Of a stretch of DNA of 64,000 nucleotides, positions 34,829 through 42,925 are shown piece by piece. The notes under the pieces were generated by a model. It was not told the origin of the DNA, did not search any database, and was given only the letters and a program-made list of their open reading frames with translations. The translations under genes and the position numbers were made by a program. The stretch is taken from contig UQMZ01000015.1 of assembly GCA_900542185.1 (NCBI GenBank), positions 10,678-74,677 of the forward strand. The letters are read 5' to 3'. This DNA comes from an uncultured Bacteroidales bacterium (GTDB lineage Bacteria; Bacteroidota; Bacteroidia; Bacteroidales; Muribaculaceae). The stretch's first letter is position 1, and the number at the start of each line of letters is the position of its first letter.

Positions 34829-36637
34829 TTAACCTTCGAGCTCCATCAGTTCGAGGAGGCGGAATTCGGAGCTGTCCGTTTCGTCGATGATCTGCTGGAT
34901 GCGGACACCGGCTGCGGATAGCTCCTCGTGTGTCAGCGTGCCGGAGTTCATGGACGCCTCCAATTCGGCGCGCTCGGCGCCCAGCTGTTCCAGGCGTGTC
35001 TGCAGTTGCTCGTATTCGCGCCGCTCCTTGAACGACATCTTGCGTTTCTGCTCGGTGCGGGGGCGGTTCTGCTTCTGCGCCTTCTTTGCGGGGTCGGCGG
35101 CTGCGGCCTCGCTGCGCTTGGCGGCGCGTTCCTGCGCCACGCAATGGCGGTAGGTGGAATAGTCGCCGGGAAAGTCCTTGATCTCGCCGTCGCCCTTGAA
35201 CACGAACAGATGCTGGGCCACGCGGTCCAGGAAATAACGGTCGTGGCTTACCACGATGACGCATCCCTTGAAGTTTGCCAAGTAATCCTCCAATACGGCC
35301 AGTGTCATGATGTCCAGGTCGTTGGTGGGCTCGTCAAGTACCAGGAAGTTGGGCTCCTGCATCAACACGGTGGCTAAGTACAGACGACGACGCTCGCCGC
35401 CGCTTAGCTTGTGGATGAATTTCTGCTGGTCCTTGGGCGTGAACAGGAAGCGGGTCAGGAACTGCTGGGCCGTCAGCGTGGTCTTGTCGTCGATGCGGAC
35501 GCGGTCGGTGATGGTGCGCACGGCGTCTATCACTTTGGCGTTCTCGTCGAAGCCGGTGATCCCCTCCTGACTGTAATAGCCCCATTTCACGGTCTGGCCC
35601 GTGTCGATGCTGCCCGAATCGGGCTGCAGGCGGTTCAGCAGAATCTTGATGAACGTGGACTTGCCCACGCCGTTGGGACCGACGACTCCCACCTTCTCAT
35701 AGCGGGCGAAGGTGTAGCTCCAGTCCCGCAGTATCACCTTGTCGCCGAAAGCCTTGCATACGTTCTTAGCTTCGAATATCTTGGAGCCGATATAGCCGGC
35801 CTTCACGTCCAGGCGCACGTCCTTCTCCGGACCGGCCGAATGGCTGCGTGCCTCAAGGTCGTAGAAGTTGTCGATGCGGTATTTGGCCTTCGAGCCACGG
35901 GCCTGCGGCTGGCGGCGCATCCATTCCAGCTCGCCGCGCAGCAGGTTGCGCACACGCCCCAACTCCGCCTCGCGGTTCTCCATCCGCTCGGTGCGCTTCT
36001 GTATGTAGTAGTCGTAGTTGCCGTCGTAGCTGTACAGGGTCTCGCCCTCGATTTCGATGATACGGTTGCACACGCGGTCCAGGGTCCAGCGGTCGTGCGT
36101 CACCATCAGTAGCGTTACCTTGCGGCGCTGCAGATAGTCCTCCAGCCATTCCACAATCTCGATGTCAAGGTGGTTGGTGGGCTCGTCCAGGATAATCATG
36201 TCCGGTTCGGTCAGAAGCACCTTGGCCAGCGCCACACGCTTGGCCTGGCCACCGGAGAGTTTGCAGACGGGCAGCGTCATGTCATCGATGCCGAACTGGC
36301 CGAGCATCTGGCGCGCCATGTCGCGGCCGTTCCATTCGCCGGGCGTCAGGCTGGCGGGACAGTCGGGAGTGGCGTAGTCCACGGCGTTGAGGTCAGAGTC
36401 GAGGGGAGGCTGCTGCTCCAGATAGCCCACGCGGATGCCGTTGCGCCATATCACCGAACCGGAGTCGGGCGACTCGCGCCCTGTAAGGATGTCCAGGAAA
36501 GTGGATTTACCCGTGCCGTTGCGTGCCACCAGTCCCACTTTCTCGCCCTGGTCTATGCCGAAGCTGATGTCGCTGAACAGCACCCTGTCGCCGTAACTCT
36601 TGGTCAGCCCCTCTACCTGCAGATAACATACGCCCAT
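34829..36637 (-). CDS. uup: ABC-F family ATPase, Uup-like
   Basis: The 602-residue soluble protein has two complete ABC domains: Walker A RNGTGKST (about 39-46), LSGGQAKR (about 128) and DEPTNHLD (about 151); then VGPNGVGKST (about 315), LSGGERRR (about 412) and DEPTNDLD (about 434). The C-terminal part (about 530-602) is a charged coiled coil (YEQLQTRLEQLGAERAELEASM), which marks the Uup branch; Uup influences ribosome function and transposon excision in E. coli. Unlike the ABC-F protein at 22.7 kb, both ATP sites look intact here. Confidence 0.9.
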   Translation of the reverse strand: MGVCYLQVEGLTKSYGDRVLFSDISFGIDQGEKVGLVARNGTGKSTFLDILTGRESPDSGSVIWRNGIRVGYLEQQPPLDSDLNAVDYATPDCPASLTPGEWNGRDMARQMLGQFGIDDMTLPVCKLSGGQAKRVALAKVLLTEPDMIILDEPTNHLDIEIVEWLEDYLQRRKVTLLMVTHDRWTLDRVCNRIIEIEGETLYSYDGNYDYYIQKRTERMENREAELGRVRNLLRGELEWMRRQPQARGSKAKYRIDNFYDLEARSHSAGPEKDVRLDVKAGYIGSKIFEAKNVCKAFGDKVILRDWSYTFARYEKVGVVGPNGVGKSTFIKILLNRLQPDSGSIDTGQTVKWGYYSQEGITGFDENAKVIDAVRTITDRVRIDDKTTLTAQQFLTRFLFTPKDQQKFIHKLSGGERRRLYLATVLMQEPNFLVLDEPTNDLDIMTLAVLEDYLANFKGCVIVVSHDRYFLDRVAQHLFVFKGDGEIKDFPGDYSTYRHCVAQERAAKRSEAAAADPAKKAQKQNRPRTEQKRKMSFKERREYEQLQTRLEQLGAERAELEASMNSGTLTHEELSAAGVRIQQIIDETDSSEFRLLELMELEG

Positions 36638-36730
36638 CTTCTATCCTGTTTCTTTGTTTCTGGTTCTTGGCCTTCTTGTTCCCGGCCCCTCTATATAAAC
36701 ACGAATTTCCTCCGAAAATTATCCGACCGT

Positions 36731-38362
36731 TCAGTCGGGGAGGGTGGAGGCGAGGGAGTGGAGGAAGGCATCGAGTGTCTGGTCGGGGCCGAGACCGAGC
36801 TTCTGGCGCAGTCGGTAGCGGTTCTTGGCAACGGAGGAGGGGTTGATGCTCAGCAGGCGCGCTATGTGCTTGGTCTCCATTCCCATCAGCGTGAAGCACG
36901 CCATTCGCACGTCGCCGGGCGTCAGCCCCGGATACCGACGGTACAGCTCCTCGATGAACTTCGGGTTCGTCTCCACGAACAGCGACTCCACCTTCTCCCA
37001 GTCCGGAGCAGAGGTTTTCGACTCGTCCGAGGCCTTTACCTCCGTCATCATCTGACGGCGCTTCACCTCGTCCAGTTCCTGCGTCAGCTTCCTGGTGTCC
37101 GTAATGTGCCTGCGGCGCAGCAGCCTCACCACCCGCCAGGTCCCTGCGCCGCAGAGCAGCAGAATGGCCACGCTCCCTATCCATGTGTAAGTCCGGGTCC
37201 CTTGCTCCTTTTTCTTGAATCCTTGTTCGATTGCCACCAGTTCATCGTCCGACACGCTTTTAGCAATGGCCATATATCGTTGAGTTTCTTGTAACGAATA
37301 GGAGACGAAAGCCTTATATAAATCGTCATAATAAGTTGCGGAGTCAGTATTCTTGATCATCCGAAAATAATCCCTGCACGCGGCAAATACATCATCTTGG
37401 TTGGCGTAATCGTAAGCTATGTTGCGGGGTATCCTGTTAAAATGGAGGCGTGCTGAATCCGGTACACCTTTTCTTACAAAATGATCGGTAAGCCATCCTT
37501 CAAGGACGGGCTTGAGCCACATGCCCTTTGGACTCAGACCCACTGTGTCGATCCGGTACAGCCAGCTGACATCTCCTGTCTGCAGGTATTTGCAACGTAG
37601 CACGCCGGCACGAATATGGGGCGGACGTGAGGAAAACAGTGGATTCTGTAAGAGGTTGTCTGCCATGACATAAAGTTCGGACTTCGTATCGCCGGGCAAT
37701 CTATAGTTATGTTTTATGGCATCATTGTAGGCCATGAATAAATTGAAGTCTGACTTGAATCTCATTTTGGAAAGAGGCCGCGTGTATTTCCTGCCTGTCT
37801 TCATATATTTGATTCCCTCGACAGTGTTGGTCATAAGGAAAAGCCGGACACCCATAGTGTTGTATGTCTTGGCTACACTAACCGAATCCTTTGCTTGTTT
37901 AAACACGTTGATGGCACCTGCCATGGCCTGGAATTCGGGCACGTCGGGTATTTTGTTATAGATTTGCAGTATGCGGGCGCGGGCATATACGTAGGGATAA
38001 CTGGCAGAGTCCGTAAGGGCCACGCAACTGTCTGCATAGACCTGCTGGAGTGAATCTCGATCTTCACAATAGTACATATAGGCTTTCCAGTACGCGACCG
38101 CGGATTTTAATTCGGGGGGGGGTAATTTATTGCCCCTTGTGAGCAGTTCGAGGCTGTCGATAAAGGTATGGAATGTCATCGAATCGTAGTCCCCCACGTA
38201 TCCCGCTTCGAGTCGGGCAACGATGTTGTCGACTTCGGGAGAGATGGAAGGCCACGCCGTGCCTGGAACGGTGCGTTCCTTATGGCATGCCGCAGTCGCA
38301 AGGAGCATTGCAAAAATACAGGGCCCCAACAGGGCACGAAAGATAAGGTTGGTTTTGGTCAT
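36731..38362 (-). CDS. Membrane-anchored TPR regulator with LuxR-like DNA-binding domain
   Basis: The ATG at 38362 gives a lipoprotein-like signal (MTKTNLIFRALL...LLATAAC). The roughly 543-residue protein has helical repeats outside the membrane (about 30-360). A transmembrane segment (WIGSVAILLLCGAGTWRVV, about 390-410) and a coiled region follow. The C-terminal helix-turn-helix is of the LuxR/GerE type (GLTPGDVRMACFTLMGMETKHIARLLSINPSSVAKNRYRLRQKLGLG). This is a one-component membrane regulator common in Bacteroidales. Divergent placement, 360 bp from the fimbrial operon, makes it the likely regulator of those genes. Confidence 0.82.
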   Translation of the reverse strand: MTKTNLIFRALLGPCIFAMLLATAACHKERTVPGTAWPSISPEVDNIVARLEAGYVGDYDSMTFHTFIDSLELLTRGNKLPPPELKSAVAYWKAYMYYCEDRDSLQQVYADSCVALTDSASYPYVYARARILQIYNKIPDVPEFQAMAGAINVFKQAKDSVSVAKTYNTMGVRLFLMTNTVEGIKYMKTGRKYTRPLSKMRFKSDFNLFMAYNDAIKHNYRLPGDTKSELYVMADNLLQNPLFSSRPPHIRAGVLRCKYLQTGDVSWLYRIDTVGLSPKGMWLKPVLEGWLTDHFVRKGVPDSARLHFNRIPRNIAYDYANQDDVFAACRDYFRMIKNTDSATYYDDLYKAFVSYSLQETQRYMAIAKSVSDDELVAIEQGFKKKEQGTRTYTWIGSVAILLLCGAGTWRVVRLLRRRHITDTRKLTQELDEVKRRQMMTEVKASDESKTSAPDWEKVESLFVETNPKFIEELYRRYPGLTPGDVRMACFTLMGMETKHIARLLSINPSSVAKNRYRLRQKLGLGPDQTLDAFLHSLASTLPD

Positions 38363-38370
38363 TATTATTG

Positions 38371-38417
38371 TAGTCAAAAGTGATCGTCAGAATTATTGTA
38401 TCCAAAAGTGATCGTCA
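38371..38417. repeat. 28-bp direct repeat upstream of the regulator
   Basis: caaaagtgatcgtca occurs at 38375-38389 and again at 38403-38417, both preceded by attattgta-like bases. A partial copy (cgatcac) lies at 38688-38694 near the fimbrial start. Position between the regulator start and its promoter suggests binding sites for autoregulation, or a leader RNA feature. Confidence 0.6.
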
Positions 38418-38500
38418 AGGGACATAAAATCCATTGTAATTAACAAACGGGAGGGATGCATATTGTCGTCATACCGGCGCCCAAGATTGTCCTTGCGTTG

Positions 38501-38508
38501 CAAAGTTA
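38501..38508 (-). promoter_or_regulatory. -7 box of the regulator promoter
   Basis: Minus-strand TAACTTTG. The expected -33 position carries only a weak element, consistent with a promoter that needs an activator. It would give a leader of about 130 nt that contains the direct repeat at 38371-38417. Confidence 0.55.
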
Positions 38509-38595
38509 CACGTTGTCAGTGGATATTCCATGCGAAAAATAGTCCTGTCCATATATTGTCCTGCCGTTTTTGGTGCCGGAAGTGAAGAGGATGCC

Positions 38596-38620
38596 TAATT
38601 TTGCACCGCTAATAATTTTG
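38596..38620 (+). promoter_or_regulatory. Two overlapping -7 boxes for the fimbrial operon
   Basis: TAATTTTG occurs at 38596-38603 and again at 38613-38620. A TTTTTG (38567-38572) lies 23 bp before the first, slightly too far for the consensus. The rest of the 38.38-38.72 kb gap has no gene. The mRNA leader is about 100-120 nt. Confidence 0.55.
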
Positions 38621-38725
38621 ACTGCGGCACAAACACACAAATATGTAATGCCGGACTACCTGTATCGAATCATGACCGATAAGAACGATCACAACTCAAC
38701 CAAATTATAAACCAAAAAAACAACA

Positions 38726-40162
38726 ATGAAAACCGGAATTTTAACGGCGGCCTGTGTGGCCGCACTGCTTGGGTTCGGTTCGTGCGCGAACCAGGAGGGC
38801 CCGGAGACAGGAAACGGAACTAAAGGCGAGAGCACATACGCCAGCTTCAAGGTCAGCGTGGCGTCGAACGGCACGCGGGCCGAAGACGAGGACGGCCTTG
38901 CCGAAGAACAGCGCATCGCCCAGATGCAGCTTTATGTATTTGCCGAGGGCATCCTCGAGGCCCACGAGACGGTGACCCTCGACGAGAATGGCAAGACAAC
39001 CCCCATCAAGATCACTACAGGCGAGAAGATAATCTACGCCATAGCGTCGCCCATCACAGGCGAGTCCAGCTATCTGACGACCGGCGATCCCGCCGCCGAG
39101 ATTCCTGCGGTAGTGGAGACCACGAAACTCGCCGACTTCCAGGCCCAGCTGTTCCACTCGCTCAACACACAGATAGCCGACGAGAACCAGTTCGTAATGA
39201 TAGGCCGTTCGGACAAGGTGGCCGTGGTGAAGTGCAAGGAGGCCGAGGCCGAGACCAAGAACCTGGTCAAGATCGACGTGGACCGCGCCACGGCCAAGGC
39301 CCTTGTTAAGTACGTGTCCGAGGGCGAGAACGCCGTCAAGGTGCGGGAGACCATCAACGCCACTTTCAGCGATGCCAAGTTCTTAGTGGCCCAGGCCGCA
39401 AAGGAGATGGTGATGACACCATACAACCAGCTGTCACAGATAGCTACCGGCGTCTACACGCCGCTCGGCAGCAAGACGGAAGGCAACGGCACTTACGGCG
39501 GATACACAGCCATGCCCGACGTGACCACCGCCACGTTCAAGGATGCCTGCACCGACTGGAGCAGCGCCACGAAATGCAGCGAGTTCGAATACTTCGCCGA
39601 GAACCGCACAGAGAATCCCGTGACCGGCAACACCACCTTCGCCCTGATCCGCCTCAAGGCAACGCCCGATGCCATCTACTCCGGCGCCAAGGCCAACACC
39701 TCCACCAACAAGGTGGATCTGACCCCCGGCAACAGGAATGCCAGCGGCGACTTCTGGACCGTAGTGAAGCATGACGCCAAGACCGGATCGTTGGTATATG
39801 CATCCGACGCAGAGTACAAAATCCTCTATTTCACATCCGAGGCAGCCGCTAACCAATATATCACTGCCGCAAAACTGCCTTCAGATTACGCAGCCTACAA
39901 GTTCACCGGCGGTCTTGTCTACTATCGCGTGAACCTGATGACGGACAAGGACAGCGATGACCTGAGCCTGAAGTACCGCGTGGACCGCAACTGCTACTAT
40001 CAGATCAACGTGACCGACATCAAGGCCCTCGGCGCCCATGACGGCGGCGACGTGGTGCCCACCGATCCCGACCAACCCCTCGATCCCGAAGGATGGCTCG
40101 TGGCACAGATCACCGTCAAGAAGTGGACTGTGATAGACATGGGCGGCACGGTGCTGCAATAA
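38726..40162 (+). CDS. Mfa1-family fimbrial major subunit
   Basis: This 478-residue shaft fimbrillin is exported as a lipoprotein (MKTGILTAACVAALLGFGSC, Cys 20). The sequence SNGTRAEDED has Arg51 at the place where fimbrillins are cut by an Arg-specific protease to expose the strand-accepting groove. QRIAQMQLYVFAEG and KIIYAIASP are typical Mfa1/P_gingi_FimA strands. The C-terminal WLVAQITVKKWTVIDMGGTVLQ is the donor-strand end. It is the first gene of a four-gene operon whose later products look like anchor and tip proteins. Confidence 0.88.
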   Translation: MKTGILTAACVAALLGFGSCANQEGPETGNGTKGESTYASFKVSVASNGTRAEDEDGLAEEQRIAQMQLYVFAEGILEAHETVTLDENGKTTPIKITTGEKIIYAIASPITGESSYLTTGDPAAEIPAVVETTKLADFQAQLFHSLNTQIADENQFVMIGRSDKVAVVKCKEAEAETKNLVKIDVDRATAKALVKYVSEGENAVKVRETINATFSDAKFLVAQAAKEMVMTPYNQLSQIATGVYTPLGSKTEGNGTYGGYTAMPDVTTATFKDACTDWSSATKCSEFEYFAENRTENPVTGNTTFALIRLKATPDAIYSGAKANTSTNKVDLTPGNRNASGDFWTVVKHDAKTGSLVYASDAEYKILYFTSEAAANQYITAAKLPSDYAAYKFTGGLVYYRVNLMTDKDSDDLSLKYRVDRNCYYQINVTDIKALGAHDGGDVVPTDPDQPLDPEGWLVAQITVKKWTVIDMGGTVLQ

Positions 40163-40235
40163 TAATATGCAGTACGGCAACCTCTCAGGGAACCGGGGCT
40201 TTGCGGCACCGGCTCCCACCAAACAGACAGGACAG

Positions 40236-41159
40236 ATGAAACTGAAACCATACATGCTTCTTACGGCGCTGGGCGCGATGCTGGTGACACAGTCGTGCAT
40301 CCTGGACCATCCCGATCCATGCGAGGCACCGCTCAGGCTGCACTTCACATACCTGCACTCGCGCGAGAACGACGCCGACCCCGAACATGAGATCGACCTG
40401 TTCGGCGCTGAGGTGGACAATGTGGCGGTGTCGCTGTACGACGCCGACAAAGGGACGTTCGTGGAGTCGCGTACGTTCCGGACCGAGGACATGGCCCCGG
40501 ACCATACCGTGGAATGGAGGGTGCCTTACGGCAGCTACAACGTGGTGAGCTGGGGCGGCGTGCGGTCGCGGCATACCATCGACAACGCCGTACTGCTGGA
40601 GAACCATTCCCTCTCCATCAACGGCGCCGAGGTGGAACAGCAGGAGGAGCATGTGTGGCACAATCTCCTTGCCGGTGTGAAGGTGGACGGCGACAGCTCC
40701 GTGACTCACCATGCGGATATGCACAAGATCACCAACAACGTGCTGGTTACAGTCACGTCGGTCAACGGCGCCGCACTTGAGTCACCGACAGAGGCACGCA
40801 TCAGCGTCACCAACGGCCGCTACGACTTCCGGCGCGCCATGACCGCTACGGTCCCGACTCTCTATAGGCCTGCATCAGACACGGAAAGCGACCCGTTTAG
40901 ACATAGCCACTTATTCACAGTGATGCGTCTGCATAAAGGTGATGACTCGCAACTCAGTGTCATTTATCCTCCTATTGAAGAACCGATATACGACGGGCCT
41001 CTGTCGCCTATGCTGGCACGGATACCATACGCCGACCTGGATCTCGACGACGAATGGCACCTCGACTTCCAGGTGGAGCCGGGACCTCCGGGAGCCTTCG
41101 TCGTGACCGTGACCGTAAACGGCTGGAAGGTCTATTCCTACAATGTATCACTGCAGTAA
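40236..41159 (+). CDS. FimB/Mfa2-family fimbrial anchor
   Basis: The ATG at 40236 gives a lipoprotein signal (MKLKPYMLLTALGAMLVTQSC, Cys 21), rather than the longer in-frame start at 40167. The 307-residue product has the Mfa2 pattern: LRLHFTYLHSREND, then VDNVAVSLYDADKGTFVES and VPYGSYNVVSWGG. Mfa2-type proteins cap the fimbria at the outer membrane and limit its length. It keeps no N-terminal protease site, in line with staying lipid-anchored. It is 73 bases after the mfa1-like gene. Confidence 0.88.
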   Translation: MKLKPYMLLTALGAMLVTQSCILDHPDPCEAPLRLHFTYLHSRENDADPEHEIDLFGAEVDNVAVSLYDADKGTFVESRTFRTEDMAPDHTVEWRVPYGSYNVVSWGGVRSRHTIDNAVLLENHSLSINGAEVEQQEEHVWHNLLAGVKVDGDSSVTHHADMHKITNNVLVTVTSVNGAALESPTEARISVTNGRYDFRRAMTATVPTLYRPASDTESDPFRHSHLFTVMRLHKGDDSQLSVIYPPIEEPIYDGPLSPMLARIPYADLDLDDEWHLDFQVEPGPPGAFVVTVTVNGWKVYSYNVSLQ

Positions 41160-41170
41160 AAACAGGTACA

Positions 41171-42901
41171 ATGAACAAAATAACTGAATATGTAATCGTG
41201 CTTGCCGTCCTACTGATGGCCGGAGGGTGCTCGGGCGACAGAGGAGATGCCCCGGGACCCGAAACCAACGGTGACGGCAACGTAACCGTACGTCTGACGC
41301 TGCGCATGAGCGCTACCGAAGCGGGGGCGCCGACACGCGCCGCCGGCACCGACCATGTCGAGAACCGCATCATGGACGCCGCCGTGCTTCTGTTCACTCC
41401 TGCGACCGCAAGCTCCTGCAATGCGTTCGCCACGACTCCCGACAAGTTCTATAGAATGGTGACGGTAAAGGAAGAGGACATAACACGTCCTGCTACCGCC
41501 GATGGAAGCGCCGCGGCATACGATGTGGAATTCACCGTAAAGCTCGGTGTGGACTCCGAGGCACCAGACTATCTGCTGCCGGTGCTTGTAGCCAACGCCG
41601 GGTCGCTGACGCTGCCCGAGGATGCCGAGGGCAAAAGCTATGACGAGATACGTCAGTACTGCAACCGCACCCTGACGCCGGCCGCTCCCGGCACCGACAC
41701 CCCCGACAAAATGACCTTCTGGGGGATAGCCCGCACGGGCAACGGCAAAGCTGGACTGATAGACCGCAGCGCCAAGGTGAGCGAGATACGAATGGACCTG
41801 CTGCGCGACATGGCCCGCGTCAACGTCTCGCTCGCGGACGAAGTGACAAATTTCAGAATAACTGATATATGTGTGTCAAAGGTGAGTTCAGTGGCCGCGA
41901 TGGTTCCGGACCTGTCCAAAGTGACGAGGGACGAGGATTATCTTCCGGTGCTTGTGCCGCGAATGAAATCTCCCTCGTTGCCTTCGGACGTCAGCGTATC
42001 TGACCCCGGCTGGGGCGGCGAGTCCTCGGACGGCGCGGTGTCGACGATGGCGGAATGGCACTGGGGCGAAGGGGTGGTGTCTGTCGACGGACGAAGTATA
42101 ACGGACAAGGTATATATCCCGGAGTCGGAGGTGCGGTTCGGCAAGGAGAACGCCGATCCGGGCGACGAGAACAGGCTGAAGCGTGCCGCCGTGCTGATAG
42201 GAGGCCGTTACGGCAGCTCGCAGACCACGACATGGTATCGCGTTGACTTCGCCAAGAGGATTGGGAATGACGGGAGTAGTGGGAGTGATGGGAATGATGG
42301 GAATGATGGGAATGAAAGTACGGAACCGGTATCCGAGCTGATGGACGTGCTGCGCAACCACAGCTACAACATCGTGATAACAAGCGTGCTTGGCCCTGGC
42401 GAGGATACGCCCCAGAAGGCGTACGAGACCATCCAGGCCAACATACGCGCCGACATAATAGACTGGACCAACATCGACACGTTCATTGTGTTCGACGGTG
42501 TGCACTGGCTCAGTGTGGAAAGCAAGTATATCGCACTTGGTGGAGCGGAAGGATCTGCGTATGCCGTGCATGTCGCGTCGGATATTCCCGGCGAGGACTG
42601 GAAGATGCGATGGGAACTGACAGACGAGGAGAAAGATTCCGGAACTCCCGAACAAGAATTCTCCGGTGACAAGACAGTGAAAGGAGACATATTTTCCGCG
42701 GAGCGTCCGCAAGGCTCGTTGCAGAGCGGAGGGAATATGATATTAACCGCATTGAGTGAGATACCGGAAGGTGTGGATTACAGAAGCCGCAGCCTGACCA
42801 TTAGGGTCAGTCCGCGTCTACAGGTCACGATAACGGTGACCCAGTATCCCCTCTTCGGCGACGCATGGGAAGACGGCGGCAAGATGTACGAGATATTCTG
42901 A
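41171..42901 (+). CDS. Fimbrial accessory subunit (Mfa3/4-like position)
   Basis: The ATG at 41171, 11 bases after the previous stop, gives a lipoprotein signal (MNKITEYVIVLAVLLMAGGC, Cys 20). The 576-residue mature protein has the fimbrillin-type Arg site (GAPTRAAGTDH), then VENRIMDAAVLLF. A Gly/Asn/Asp/Ser-rich stretch (about 365-381) is encoded by a 9-bp tandem repeat. WLSVESKYIALGGAEGSAYAV resembles a BACON/Ig-like domain near the C-terminus. It is likely a minor subunit or connector. Exact family was not determined. Confidence 0.75.
   Translation: MNKITEYVIVLAVLLMAGGCSGDRGDAPGPETNGDGNVTVRLTLRMSATEAGAPTRAAGTDHVENRIMDAAVLLFTPATASSCNAFATTPDKFYRMVTVKEEDITRPATADGSAAAYDVEFTVKLGVDSEAPDYLLPVLVANAGSLTLPEDAEGKSYDEIRQYCNRTLTPAAPGTDTPDKMTFWGIARTGNGKAGLIDRSAKVSEIRMDLLRDMARVNVSLADEVTNFRITDICVSKVSSVAAMVPDLSKVTRDEDYLPVLVPRMKSPSLPSDVSVSDPGWGGESSDGAVSTMAEWHWGEGVVSVDGRSITDKVYIPESEVRFGKENADPGDENRLKRAAVLIGGRYGSSQTTTWYRVDFAKRIGNDGSSGSDGNDGNDGNESTEPVSELMDVLRNHSYNIVITSVLGPGEDTPQKAYETIQANIRADIIDWTNIDTFIVFDGVHWLSVESKYIALGGAEGSAYAVHVASDIPGEDWKMRWELTDEEKDSGTPEQEFSGDKTVKGDIFSAERPQGSLQSGGNMILTALSEIPEGVDYRSRSLTIRVSPRLQVTITVTQYPLFGDAWEDGGKMYEIF
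42263..42316 (+). repeat. 9-bp in-frame tandem repeat in the fimbrial accessory gene
   Basis: About six units of gggaatgat or close variants (gggaatgac, gggagtagt, gggagtgat). They encode a Gly-Asn-Asp/Ser pattern. Because the unit is a multiple of three, slippage would change linker length without breaking the frame. Confidence 0.8.
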
Positions 42902-42925
42902 TTGATAATTATTACAACAACATAG

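Noticed and set aside
38378..38725. An invertible promoter for fimbrial phase variation
   Set aside because: I found direct rather than inverted repeats around the promoter boxes, and no site-specific recombinase gene in the window.
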